Source: Chrysoporthe austroafricana (lineage: Eukaryota; Ascomycota; Sordariomycetes; Diaporthales; Cryphonectriaceae). Taken from it: DNA of 64,000 nt. The notes beneath the pieces are model-generated. The model was not told the origin of the DNA, made no database searches, and saw only the letters and a program-made list of their open reading frames with translations. The stretch is from contig JYIP02000006.1 of NCBI GenBank assembly GCA_001051155.2, forward strand, positions 3,410,001 through 3,474,000, written 5' to 3'. Below are positions 10,681 through 21,700 of this stretch, piece after piece (the first letter of the stretch is position 1; every line of letters begins with the position of its first letter). The position numbers and the translations under genes are program-made.

Positions 10681-13445
10681 ATGGCTGCGAAAGACCAGAC
10701 TGCCGGCCTTTCACCGAGGCATCGCGCTGTCTCCCTGGTGTAAGTAATAAACAGCCCCAAGGCATTGGAAACGTCACTTTGACGAGGATGTCAGCGTCCA
10801 CGACACGACAGACGATGATCCCTCGCTTATCTACCTCTCCAAGAGCGTTGAAGCCTCGCTCCAGCTGTCACACCACCGCGTCGTTCTCGTCCGTGGCAAG
10901 GGCTCTCATCAGCACAATGCCACCACCGTGTTGACAGTTGCTTCCGAGCCAGGGCCGCTGTGTGTGCCCACCGATGACCAGATTGCCTTGATAAGCCGGA
11001 CAGCGCAGCAGAACCTGCGCGTTGAGCCTGGCGAGGTGATTACCGTGAAGGCCTGTACAGACATTCAAAAAGTGAGTACATGGCCATTTTTTCATCCTTA
11101 CCTAGATTAATTGCTAGATTTAAATGACCAAGTTTTGTCGAGGATCGGACTGGTTGCTAAAGTTTTCTTTATTTTTCCTTGCCCTCTCCTCAGGCAGAGC
11201 GAATCGACATTAGGCCCATCAGCAACACCTTCTCCGGTGACGTGAGGGACTTGCTCAGCATATATCTCAATGTGGAAGACCGCATTCGCCCGGTTCACCA
11301 AGGCGATGTCTTCACCATTCGCTCGACCGAAGAAGTCGGCAGCCACGCCCATGGTCTCGGTGCTGATGGTGCCGGGGCCAGCCTCAACGCGGTGGTCGAG
11401 GTCCAGGTGTACCACATGGAACCGGCGCTGTACGGCCTTTTCACAGAAAACACGAACATCTACACCGGGCCACCGGTCTCATCTCCCTATCTGGACGCTG
11501 GTGGCGGAAGCGGCAGTGCAAGTTTAAAGTATAGCGATCTCGGCGGGTGCGACGCGCAGGTGGCACAGGTGCGTGAGATTGTCGAGCTGCCGTTGCTGGA
11601 CCCGGGGGTGTTCCGCGCGCTCGGCGTCCGCCCGCCGCGCGGCGTGCTGCTGTACGGCCCGCCAGGGACGGGCAAGACGCTCATGGCGCGGGCTGTGGCG
11701 GCCGAGACGGGCGTGCACTTTGTCGTCATCAACGGCCCGGAGATCATCAGCCAGATGGCGGGCGGATCTGAGGAGCAGCTGCGGCAGGCCTTCGAGCAAG
11801 CCGAGGGCGCGGCCCCCGCCATCATCTTCATCGATGAGATCGACTCTATTGCACCGAGCCGCGACAAGACAAGCGGAGAGGTCGAGAAGAGGGTTGTTGC
11901 GCAGCTGCTGACGCTCATGGACGGCATGTACGCGCGGGAGGAGAGCAGGGTGGTGGTCATGGCCGCCACAAACCGCCCCAGCGCCATCGACCCGGCGCTC
12001 AGGCGATTCGGCAGATTTGACCGCGAGGTCAACTTTGGCGTTCCGGACGAGAAGGGCCGGCTGCACATCCTAGAGATCCACGCGCGGAAGATGGCGCTGG
12101 CCGGGGACGTAAACCTGAAGAAGATCGCAGAGGAGACGCATGGGTTTGTAGGCAGCGATCTCGCAGCGCTGTGCTTCGAGGCGGCAATGCGGCACATACG
12201 GCACAAGGTCTCTAGAGGTGACATAACCCTGGGCAGGGAAACCGTGGACGCCGGCGTGTTGGGCAATCTGCGCGTAGACATGGACGACTTCCGCGTGGCG
12301 CTGGGTGCGCTGAATCCTAGCTCGCTGCGGGAGGTGGCCATCGTCGAGACACCCAACGTGTCCTGGGCCGACATTGGTGGGCTGGATAACGTAAGGGAGG
12401 AGCTGGTTGAGATGATTCAGTATCCGGTCAAGTACCCATACAAGTTCTCCGAGTTCGGGCTCAGCCCGCCGAGAGGAGTACTGTTCTATGGGCCTCCGGG
12501 GACGGGGAAAACGCTGCTTGCCAAGGCGGTGGCGCACGAGTGCAGTGCCAACTTCATCTCGGTCAAGGGGCCAGAGCTGCTAAGCATGTGGTATGGCGAG
12601 TCGGAGAGCAAGATTCGAGATGTGTTCAATAAGGCGCGTGCTGCGGCGCCGTGCGTTGTCTTCCTGGACGAGCTGGACTCTATCGCGAGCGCTAGAGGAT
12701 CGAGCATTGGCGACGCGGGAGGCGCATCGGACCGGGTCGTCAACCAGCTTCTTACAGGTATGTAAACTTCTGATGCCCTTTCTTTTTTTTTCTTTTTTCT
12801 TTTCTTATACTGGATACTTGAAGACTTGTGCTTCTTGCAAAGTATCTATTCATCTTTTCATGTAAACCCCTCTTCTTACTTTGGACAAAGAAAAGGAAAA
12901 AAGAGGGAAAGAAGGAACGAAAAAGAAAAATAGAAAAAAGGAAAGCCCTAACCTACTGATCGATAGAGATGGACGGCATGGCCCCTAAAACCAATATTTT
13001 CGTCATCGGCGCCACCAACCGCCCTGACCAGCTAGATCCTGCCCTCTGCCGTCCCGGCCGCCTCGACAACCTCGTGCATGTTCATCTGCCCGATTACAAG
13101 GGCCGCATAAGCATTCTCAAGGCGCAGCTGCGCAAAACGCCGGTCGCGAATAAGGCTGCCGTGGTGAGAGATATCGCGACGCGGACGGAAGGCTTCTCAG
13201 GCGCGGACCTGGGGTTCGTGTCGCAGCGGGCGGCGAAGCTGGCTGTTAAAGAGTCTATCAAGGCGGAAGAAGGAGGAGGAGCAGGCTCTGTCCAAGAACT
13301 AGATCAGGGCCATTTCGATGAGGCGCTGAGGCTAGCGAGGAGGTCGGTCAGCGATGCTGACATCAAGATGAGCGAGGCCTACGCGCGGACGTATGAAGAA
13401 AGCGGAGAAGGAGCCGGCGAGGTAGAAAGAATTGGGGGATACTGA
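10681..13445 (+). CDS. Cdc48/p97-like AAA+ ATPase, divergent accessory paralog
   Basis: Exons 10681-10739, 10795-11071, 11194-12757 and 12967-13445 encode 792 residues, close to canonical Cdc48 (about 820). The order is Cdc48 N-domain ([20 protein letters not shown], then the barrel ending [11 protein letters not shown]), D1 and D2. D1 has Walker A GPPGTGKT at about 267-274, Walker B IIFIDEID at about 322-329 and arginine fingers [10 protein letters not shown]2 has Walker A at about 545-552, Walker B VFLDELD near 604 and LTEMDGM spanning the last intron. All catalytic residues are present. The N-terminal tail is short and different, several D1 positions depart from the near-invariant Cdc48 sequence, and the C-terminus lacks the usual Tyr-bearing tail. 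A genome would carry the housekeeping cdc48 elsewhere, so this is best read as an accessory copy. Its place between two amyloid-motif genes suggests segregase or disaggregase activity on them, which is inference. Confidence 0.88.
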
Positions 13446-13589
13446 AACGGTTTAAAGTTGCGTGAGAGTGCCCTTGAGCATCTCTTCGCATTATAATCGA
13501 ACTAAGGCTTCGTATTCCACCAGTCTTGCTAGTTGTAAAGACATCAATAGAAAGTTTGTACGCTGAACGACGCAAACTTGCTCTCCTTT

Positions 13590-14249
13590 CTAGCTATCTT
13601 CCAAAGCCATTTTCTTATTCTGTTTTCTGTGCCCTCCCATGTTGGCTACAAATTCGATCTTCTTGGCCTTTAGCGTGCCTTCCTGACTGACCTCATTCGA
13701 GGCAATTTTTTGACCGACATGCACAGATCTCAAGTTGGCAGGCAGGTTTTCGGGAATATCAACTGCAGCATCCTTATCGGTTTGTTTATTGCTGTAGTTG
13801 GCGGCTGTGACTTTAAGTCGTACAATTAATGATTCATAGCTTAAAAGAAATAGTTGCGATGTTCTATACCAACTAACAAGAATAACACCATGTAGAAATA
13901 AGGGAGGGAAACTAACCAAAAGTTACTGCCTCTTCAATTTCCATCTTACCATCTACCACGTTAGAAGCAATGCTATCGCCCTTGTGGAAACGAGGCTGTA
14001 TTGAATACGTTCCTGGTTAGTATGACTTATCCATAGAGCTCCTGAGTCATGAGCTTTCAAGCCTCCCAGATTGTTAATTTCTGGAAAGACAAAAAGGAAG
14101 AAGAGATGATGGACCTGAGCTGGAGTCGACGTGTCCTGAGACTGCGCTACAGGCGTCTTCTCCTTGGACAGCTTCTTAGCCTCGCCCTGGAAAGGCTTCG
14201 TCGTGGTTCGAGCAGCTCTTGAATTTGGCTCGGCCATTTTGGTAGCCAT
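13590..14249 (-). CDS. small soluble protein with two amyloid-like repeats (candidate NLR partner)
   Basis: Exons 14249-14115, 13995-13917 and 13804-13590 give 142 residues. The second intron is GTTAGT to ACAG. The first has a good CTAAC branch and ACAG acceptor but an unusual GTCCAT donor after CAG. The first 45 residues are basic and Lys/Thr/Ala-rich, with no domain I recognise. Repeat 1 (HKGDSIASNVVDG..VTFAAN, residues 49-74) is almost exactly one exon. Repeat 2 (HVGQKIASNEVSQEG..IEFVAN, residues 100-126) follows a polar linker. The two copies share H-x-G-x2-IASN-x-V and F-x-AN. The protein ends in a short basic tail. The motif matches the NLR N-terminus (HAGDIIASN) and the TM protein at 9644-10128. 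No HeLo or other killing domain is present, so it may be an adaptor, decoy or prion-like relay. The 3' end faces the Cdc48 paralog 144 bases away. An in-frame Met at 14237 is an alternative start. Confidence 0.72.
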
Positions 14250-14842
14250 GCGGACTGATAGGGAGCAGTATTCAACAACGTACGAGGTTCTCTAAAGTTG
14301 GACGTTGAAAGGAGGACTAGTGAACGAGGAGTAGCAAGCGCAAGGTGGGGGCCAAGGCCGAGGGCGAGGGCCCCCGGGTCTTTAAGTAATTACTAAAGCA
14401 CCTCTTAAGCTTACGTGTTAACGACGGCCGTGCAAGAGAACCGAACGGGACCAAGCGGAGAGGGTGGTCAGACGACTTGACTAGTAGCGAACCAAGAGTT
14501 CGGCCCAAGGGTGTGCAGCAACACTATTGGGATGCTACATAAGGCTCTCGGCCGACGGAGGAGCTGACGGTGAGAAAACGGGAGCAGCTTCTGCTTTCGC
14601 TCTCAACAGAGCCGCCTCGTCAGTTTTTCGCTTTTTAGTTCTCACGGCAATCTGCATGTAGTATAATCATTAACTCTGAAACGTCTTGTCTAGAGAGATT
14701 GCTAGGAAACTGTGGGTCTTGGATATTGGAGTTGGCTTGACACGAGCTCAACAGATACGGACACACTACAGTCAATCACAAAGGACACAGAAACTATATG
14801 CCTCGCCTCGAGGCAGAAACTCGAAAAGTTGAATCTGATGCT
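14250..14842. other. promoter of the small repeat gene and 3' flank of the AAA gene
   Basis: Both neighbours are on the minus strand, so this stretch should hold the promoter of the 13590-14249 gene and the 3' untranslated region of the AAA gene at 14843-17575. No protein-like frame was found. Confidence 0.5.
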
Positions 14843-17575
14843 CTACCTCCGTCGAAGTGACATATCCTTCAGTTTCTTCAGCCCTACATAAGATAGTCTC
14901 AGCAATGCAGCGAGCACCGCCCCAATCACTGACAGGGCAACAAGGCGCCGCACCCAAGGCGGCATGGCTCTTAGAAGCGCTATTCGATACCTGCTCTGCA
15001 GGCTCTTGCCCTTGGTCTCGCTCTTCACCTCACCACCGCTAAAGCCATGCTCTTTCATGTGCGCCTGTGTTTCCTCCCACACCCGCACCATTTTCAACAG
15101 ATGCTCCTTGGTGAGGAGGCTGGCATGGTGTGCTGCGATTGTGCTCGCCGCCGAGACGGTATTACTGATCTCGCGGCCGTTCATCTCGTACTTCGCAAGG
15201 GAGCTTGCGGTCTCCTCAATATCCAACCCGACCACGCTACGAATCACCGGGGCTTTTCCGAGGACGGAAGTCAGCTGCTGCTGCCACAGCTGCCGGCGGA
15301 TAGTTGTGCTCGGGGCCGGGTAGTGCAGCATGATGTGGATGCGGGAGAGCACGGCCGGGTCGAATTTTTTGGCCCTGTTGGATGTGAGGAAGATGATGCC
15401 TTGGAAGTACTCGAGTTGGCGGAGGAAGACTTTCCGAGTTCATGTCAGCTTCTACCCCAAATGAGGTTTCCTAATTAACGGACAGTGGTGAGGGTGTATT
15501 AGATATGTACAGAGCTTTCCTCGGCGTCATCCCCCCTCCCCCAAACCCCCTTCTCTCTGTCTCTGCGTGTGTATGTGTGCATTAGATGGACATACCGGCA
15601 ACGAGCGCGTTCCGCTCCAGCGACGTCTTGCCGCCGCTCTCTCTCGACTCAAGGAAGACATCTGCCTCATCGACCAGCAGGACCGCCTTCCATGCCGTTG
15701 CGTATCGGACTAGCCGCTGCAGCTCGTTCTGAATGTCGGACAGTTGGTTGCCTAGCTCGCCTGTTGGAAAGATCAAGAGCGGCCTCCTCGTGGACTCGGC
15801 GATGGCCTCTAAAGAGACAGTTAGTCGGCGTCCCCCCATTGATGATAGAATAGCTCGTTAGCTTCATAACTACAAAGAAGTCATTCACGACCTACCTGCC
15901 CAGAAAGGAGAAGAACAAGAAGAAAAATAAAGAGGGAGGGCAGAGGGGGGGGGGATAGAAAGAGTATCACCACAGAAAACAGGTGTTAAAAACAAGTGTC
16001 ATGCCACTCACCCGCCGTGTACGTCTTTCCGGTCCCTGGTGGTCCATGTAAAGCAATTACCAGCCCCTTTCCCTTCATTTTCGACTCATCGCGTGTGCTC
16101 GTGAGAGCAAAGGAGTGGCATTCGACCAGCGGTCTGATCACATCATGGTGGCCGGATGGCAGCAGAACAGAGTTGAAGGCCTGCGTGTCGAATCTGTCCT
16201 CTTTCAGATCAGGGACGAAGAGTTGGCACCAGCAGCGCAGGTTGAGGCAGTAGCCGTACACGAAGGGGGGGCTGAGGATGTTGGGGTCTTTAATCGAGCC
16301 GCCGACTAATTCCTCTGAGATACATACGTTTAGTTGTGTCGCGTTCCTTGCAGCGTGTCTCAGTGGGCGACATACCGGACCAATTGTAGACACTGGGTTT
16401 ATCATCCCCGGCATAGTCTTCCATAAATCTCTTGAAATCAACAAAAACCCGCCCACTCGCCTTTAGAAGCATGTCAGCTGGAGGAAGAAAAAAAAAACAG
16501 AGCATAACCCTATAGCAAGATCAAAGACCCTTACCATCTGAGGGAGCCAGACCCCGCTATAGCTCCCTGGCCTCTCATAATAGCCACTCTTCAATGGCTC
16601 CTTTAGCCTTAGGCACAGCGCGTCGTACTTATACAACCCGCCTGACGTGAGATCTGCGTAGGCAATTCCTCGTTTGGCGCATTCGTTTTCTATCTCCTTG
16701 CCGTCCTGGTGCAAAGACACCGGGCTCGAGCTCAGACTGGTCACCGTGACGACGTTGTTGCCCGGCAGCTCCTCGTCTTGGTAGATTTTCAGCTCCGTAT
16801 CGACGCGGCCGCTCTTGGCCCCGTCGAAGGCGTTATAGCAGACCTTGAGAGCGAAGTATTTGCCGAACCTCCAGTCTTCGAGGTAGGCCGTGCTGCGCAG
16901 CCAGTAGAGGCGCTTGTGTCCGCTTTCCAGTCGAAAGACCAGGGTCCCGGGTGGGAAGGCGGCCCAGAGGTGCTCAAAGGTCACGAGGTTGCCCTTCAGG
17001 AGAGTCAAGGCTTGCGCGTGCGTCTCGCTGTCGAGGAAGTCGAGGAGGAGGGTCAGATGGGCGCGCACCTCCGAGCCCTCCGCAGCCGCGGCCTTGCGGC
17101 CCGTGAGCTGCTTGTAGTGGTGGTACAGCAGCGCAAAGGGCGATTTGATCTCGACCGAGTCACGCCACCCTTGCCTATGGCTGGGGTAGTATCTGACGAC
17201 AGTTTCCAGGGCCTCTAAGATAAGCGGGCTATTGATGCGCAGCGTCTTGTCGACAAGTTTCTTCTCGTGGTCGTAATTCAGGGTGGACACGAGCGCGAAG
17301 ATGTGATGCTCGCCCGTCACCTTCTCGTCCTCGGTGGCGTCTTTGATCTTGAAATTATCGCCCTCGTAGATGCGCTTGAGGAGCCTGATGCTGCAGGTCT
17401 TGCCAATCTCCTCCTTGGACACCCTGCGCTCCGCCTTGTCCTCGGGCCTGGGCTTATCGGCGTCGCCGGCTGCTGGCGCCAGGTCGCCGGGCGCATCCTT
17501 CACGGGGGTGATGCCTGACATGTCACTCACCGTGGTACCTGTATTATCACTTTCTGTGCTGCTCGACTCGGACAT
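14843..17575 (-). CDS. AAA+ ATPase with DUF7025-like N-terminal region and C-terminal TM helix
   Basis: Five exons, 17575-16535, 16460-16376, 16314-16012, 15808-15596 and 15429-14843, give 742 residues; all introns have CTRAC-type branches. The first 90 residues are acidic, Ser/Thr-rich and probably disordered. A long N-terminal region follows with the pattern of the fungal DUF7025 family (LWAAFPPGTLVFRL..YFALKVCYNAFDG..ASGRVFVDFKRF). The ATPase core has Walker [12 protein letters not shown] near 468, Walker B VLLVDEAD near 520, sensor LTSNR and arginine-bearing DPAVLSRIH. After a lid helix comes a C-terminal hydrophobic helix (WVRRLVALSVIGAVLAALL) and a basic tail, suggesting tail anchoring in a membrane with the ATPase in the cytosol. 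Members of this family have no settled function. It diverges from the NLR gene, 1.2 kb away, as accessory ATPases near NLRs may do. I found no copy of the shared amyloid-like motif in it. Confidence 0.85.
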
Positions 17576-18780
17576 GATCGGGTGCGCAGTCGCGATTGAC
17601 GATGGGGACAGAGAGATCCTGAATACTCTGACGCCATGTTCTTAAATGATCAAATTTTGTGCACATCTCTCATCCACGGAACTGCCAGGCCTGGCTGCCA
17701 TCCTGTCAGGCTGCTGCGCCCTTCCGTCCCACAGCCTTCCCGTTCGCATATCATGCCCAGCCCTCCATTTCACCCTGCGCCCGTGAGGCTATTTACCGGA
17801 TCCAGATTTCGACGACACCACGTATATCGGATCAACCGATTAGCGGCGATTTAACTGATCAAAAAGAATACGCGTGCCTGCAGGATGTTAATCAAACACA
17901 AGCCACCATGGCATGAGTGGACTAGAATGGCCTGTAGCCTTCAGCTGTAGCTGACTGTGTCTTGTCGATCAGAACTAGTTGGGCTGAAATGGCGTAAACC
18001 TTAAGTGCGGAGAATAACTTTCCCATGTCGGATTCGCCGAGTCTAAATGTTTCGATGACCGTGGTATGGCCGAGAAGGGAGGGGGAGGGCGGAAGAAAAA
18101 AGCTCCCATCTCCATTCCGCTCGGGCACCACTCTGGGTATACGGGACGGACCTTGAGGCTGAAGGAAGGGACTACTACCCCGCCAGACAAATGGAGGGGT
18201 GGGTCACCTGAGGCCGGCAGGGTGTCCTTATACCAAGCAGCCGTGATACAACCTGCGCGGAAGGCCTCATTTTCAGCTGCATAATCGCCAAGTGGCGGCG
18301 ACACCTGACCTCATAGCTTGCTGGGATTCGTCGTTTGTTAGATACATAGCGCCTTCAAACCAATAAAAAAAGAAAGAAAAAAAGAAAGAGAAAATCAAGG
18401 CTGTCCAGCGCTGACACTCGCTAGCCTAGACCGTGGCACGTGGTGCGCCTGCATCGGTCGAGATGACGGGGACGCGAGGAGGAAACGGTGCTGGCCTCGA
18501 AGGCCCATGACCAGGGCTATCGAGGTCGAGCCGCGTCGAGGTACCTAGCATTTGCAGAGATTGGCCTGGTTCCTCTCTGGAATATCTGCTGGGGGGCTGA
18601 GTACGACATCAATAAGGCTGAAGGATGGGCGCTGCTCGTCCTGGATCGTCGTCGCGGCTGAAACTCTGTCTAGATATTGTTTAGTCGGCCAGGGGCACCA
18701 GACAGAATCAATCTTCACTCTGCCACTCAACGAGTCTCTTGTTTCTCTCAAAGTTTGGGTCTGCTGATATTATGTGAAAG
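17576..18780. promoter_or_regulatory. divergent intergenic region between the AAA gene and the NLR gene
   Basis: These 1.2 kb lie between two outward-facing starts and should contain both promoters. A purine-rich tract at about 18365-18395 and a G-rich stretch near 18070-18090 are the only local features. Frames on either strand are not protein-like. No third copy-bearing small gene was found here. Confidence 0.45.
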
Positions 18781-21700
18781 ATGAGCGGTGACAAGCAGGA
18801 GCTCCCGGTAGGCAGCCGCAAACCCAGCCACAGAATGCTCTGTATTGACGTGATTACGTGCTGTTTAGCCGTTCAAGCACAAGGAAGTAGACGAGAACTT
18901 CCTCCGCAAGGCCTTTCCATACATCCACCCCAAGGATGGAGGCATTAATTTCACGCATGCCGGCGACATCATCGCCTCCAACAGAAACAATGGCCTCATG
19001 ATTGTTGAGAACCAAAACTTTTCGGCCCAGATGCCTGTCAACCACGAGCACGGTGAGTGACATTGCTATAGTTGTCTTGGACTCAGAATATGTCCAGGAT
19101 ACGCCGTCACACATACCTTGGACAGGCCTTGACCTTTCCTCGGCGTTTGTGTACAGGAATTGCAGCGCAGCTGACGAAGGAACAGGCCCCATCGGCCATG
19201 ACATCGGTTGGATCTCGCCCGAGGAAGCGGACAAAGTCCATGCGCACTCGCTACGCCGCCGGGTTGAGGGTACGAGTGCCTGGTTTCTAGACTCTTCAGC
19301 CTTTGCCGAGTGGAAGAGGACGCCTGGCAGCTTCCTCTGGCTGCATGGAAAGGCACTGTGTGGCAAGACCCTTTTGTGGTGAGTTGTGCCCGCTCACTCT
19401 CTGATGCGAAGCTGGGGATGATATGGGGCTCATGAGGAACACATCGGAAGTGCTGGGATCATTGAGAATCTGAAGGCCAAACCGCACGGGATAAAACCCA
19501 ATGGGGCCAAGCCCGACCACGAGGGGCCAAGGGAGGACCCGTCTGACGACACCAAGGCAGACGGGCCCAGCTCGGGAGACGTGGAACCAAAGGAGCCGGC
19601 TCCTCCGACCGAGGGGCCAAACGTCGTGGGATACCACTACTTCACCAACAGCAGGCCGAGGGAGGCCAAGGACGTCGACATGCATCAGGACACCGAAGAC
19701 GACCCTCTCGAGGCCCTCCTGCGCTCCCTCATCAGGCGGATCTGCCACGAACGGCCCAAACTTCCGGATGCCGTCCTCGAGCTGCAGTCCAAGCCGGAGT
19801 ACCGCAAGGACGGCAGCCGGATCGGTGTCAATGTTCTACGGCGTGCCCTCATAAAGCTTGCCCACGAGGTAGGGTCTACCTTCCTTGTCATCGACGCCGT
19901 CAACCTGCTCGGTGTTTCTCTGGGCGGCGCGACCACCGACGCTGATGACCTCAGGATGAAGCGGAGCATGGCAGCGAGCAAGATTATCAGCCTGTTCAGG
20001 GAACTGCTCAAGTGCAAGAACATTCGGCTCCTGGTGGCGACTCGGGACGACGACGTAGTGGAACTGGACACTGCTTTGCCAAAACTCGCGCAACAGAGGG
20101 GTAATCACAACGTCAAGATCGAGGATAGTGAAGTCCTTGAAGATATTGATAAGATGGTCGACGCAGAGCTTAAAGAAGCTCACTGGGCCCCTATCATCGA
20201 GGCTAGGCCGACGTGGTCAAATCAGATCAAGAACAAGGCGCGGGATTCAAACGGCAGGTACGTTATCCACCAGATACGCCGCAAGGGGCTTAAAGGAGGG
20301 ATGTGCATTTGATGTATATGTGTGCTGACTGCATCAGGCTCGGCGTAGCCATGGGCCGTCTTCAAGAGATCTATAGGTTCTTCTGCCGCAGACTGAGTCC
20401 TACGCCAGAACAGGTGCAGGCAGCGTTGGACAGGCTGCCAGGAGAGATTGATGATCTTTACAGCAGTGTGGTCGGCCAGATCTGCTCAGAGGGGAACCTG
20501 CGCATGGCGCTGATATGGCTCACGTGTGCGGTGAGGCCGCTGCGGGTGGAAGAGCTGGTGGAGCTGATGGTGTGGAACGGCGGTGGCAACCAGAGCCAGG
20601 GACTGGGCGGTAGCCACAATCGCAGTCGGGGACGCAGCAGCGACGCGGGAGGTATGGACTCGTACTTTATCCGCCAGAAGTTTGGCGGCCTGGTTTTGAT
20701 ATCGAGAAATGAGAGTGATGGGGACGGGGCGACGGTAGAGCTGGCAGACTCGACACTGAGGGACTACCTCTTTGACGATGCGCGGGGTTACAGGAAGCTC
20801 TTCGAGGCCGACGGGATGTCGGCGCACCAGACGGTGGCACACCAGTGCATCATGTATCTAACGCAGTGTTCTTCTGAGGTTCACAGCGAGGCGGATGGGT
20901 CAACGAGGGGCTCTGGGGACGTCAAGGAGGCAGGGGACGAAGGCGATGACGGAGGCGACGACGACGACAAAAAGGCGGAGCATGGTAAGGGTAGGGGCGG
21001 TAAGAAGGACTCGGACGACAGCAAGACGAAGCAGAGGACTCGGAAGCAGGGCCTCGCGGCCCGACGGCTCGTCGAGTACGCCATCACCAACTGGTACCGG
21101 CACGCCTTGAAGGGACTGGAAAAAATGCAAGCGGCGAGCTACCAAGAGCTGCAGGAGCCCCGACAGGAAGACACTCTGGCCGCGGACTCGTCACAGGGCG
21201 GCTTCGGCGGGACAGCTATAATGCCTCTTGTTGGGGCCGCCGCATCGAGGCTCTGGACCCGGCTGAGCCAGGCGTACAGCGGAATCTCAGCATTCCTAGA
21301 CAGCATTCTGCTCATTGATGGGCAGCCTGCTCGGGGGGACAAGGCCGACATTGATGTCCTCGGCGCAGCTGTGCCAGCGGCCACCGCCCAAGGCCCCTCT
21401 GCGAAACAGCAATCGTTCGCCGCCTGGGCCCGGTCCACCAAGCACCTCCTAGAAACGGCCCAGCACGACCCCGCCGCCTACCGCCGCTCCCTCAAGGCAG
21501 CCGCGTACCACGGCTACGAGTGCGTCGTCGACGTCCTCCTGGAGCAGGGCGCACCCACCAGCGCGGCGGGCTCCGGTCACAGCCCTCTCACCGCCTCGGC
21601 CAGCGGGCGCCACCACCTCACGGTCCGCCTCCTCCTCGGCGGCGAGGTTGACGAGATCTACGGCAACACGTGGTGGCCTGACGACCTCCCGGACAGGGAC

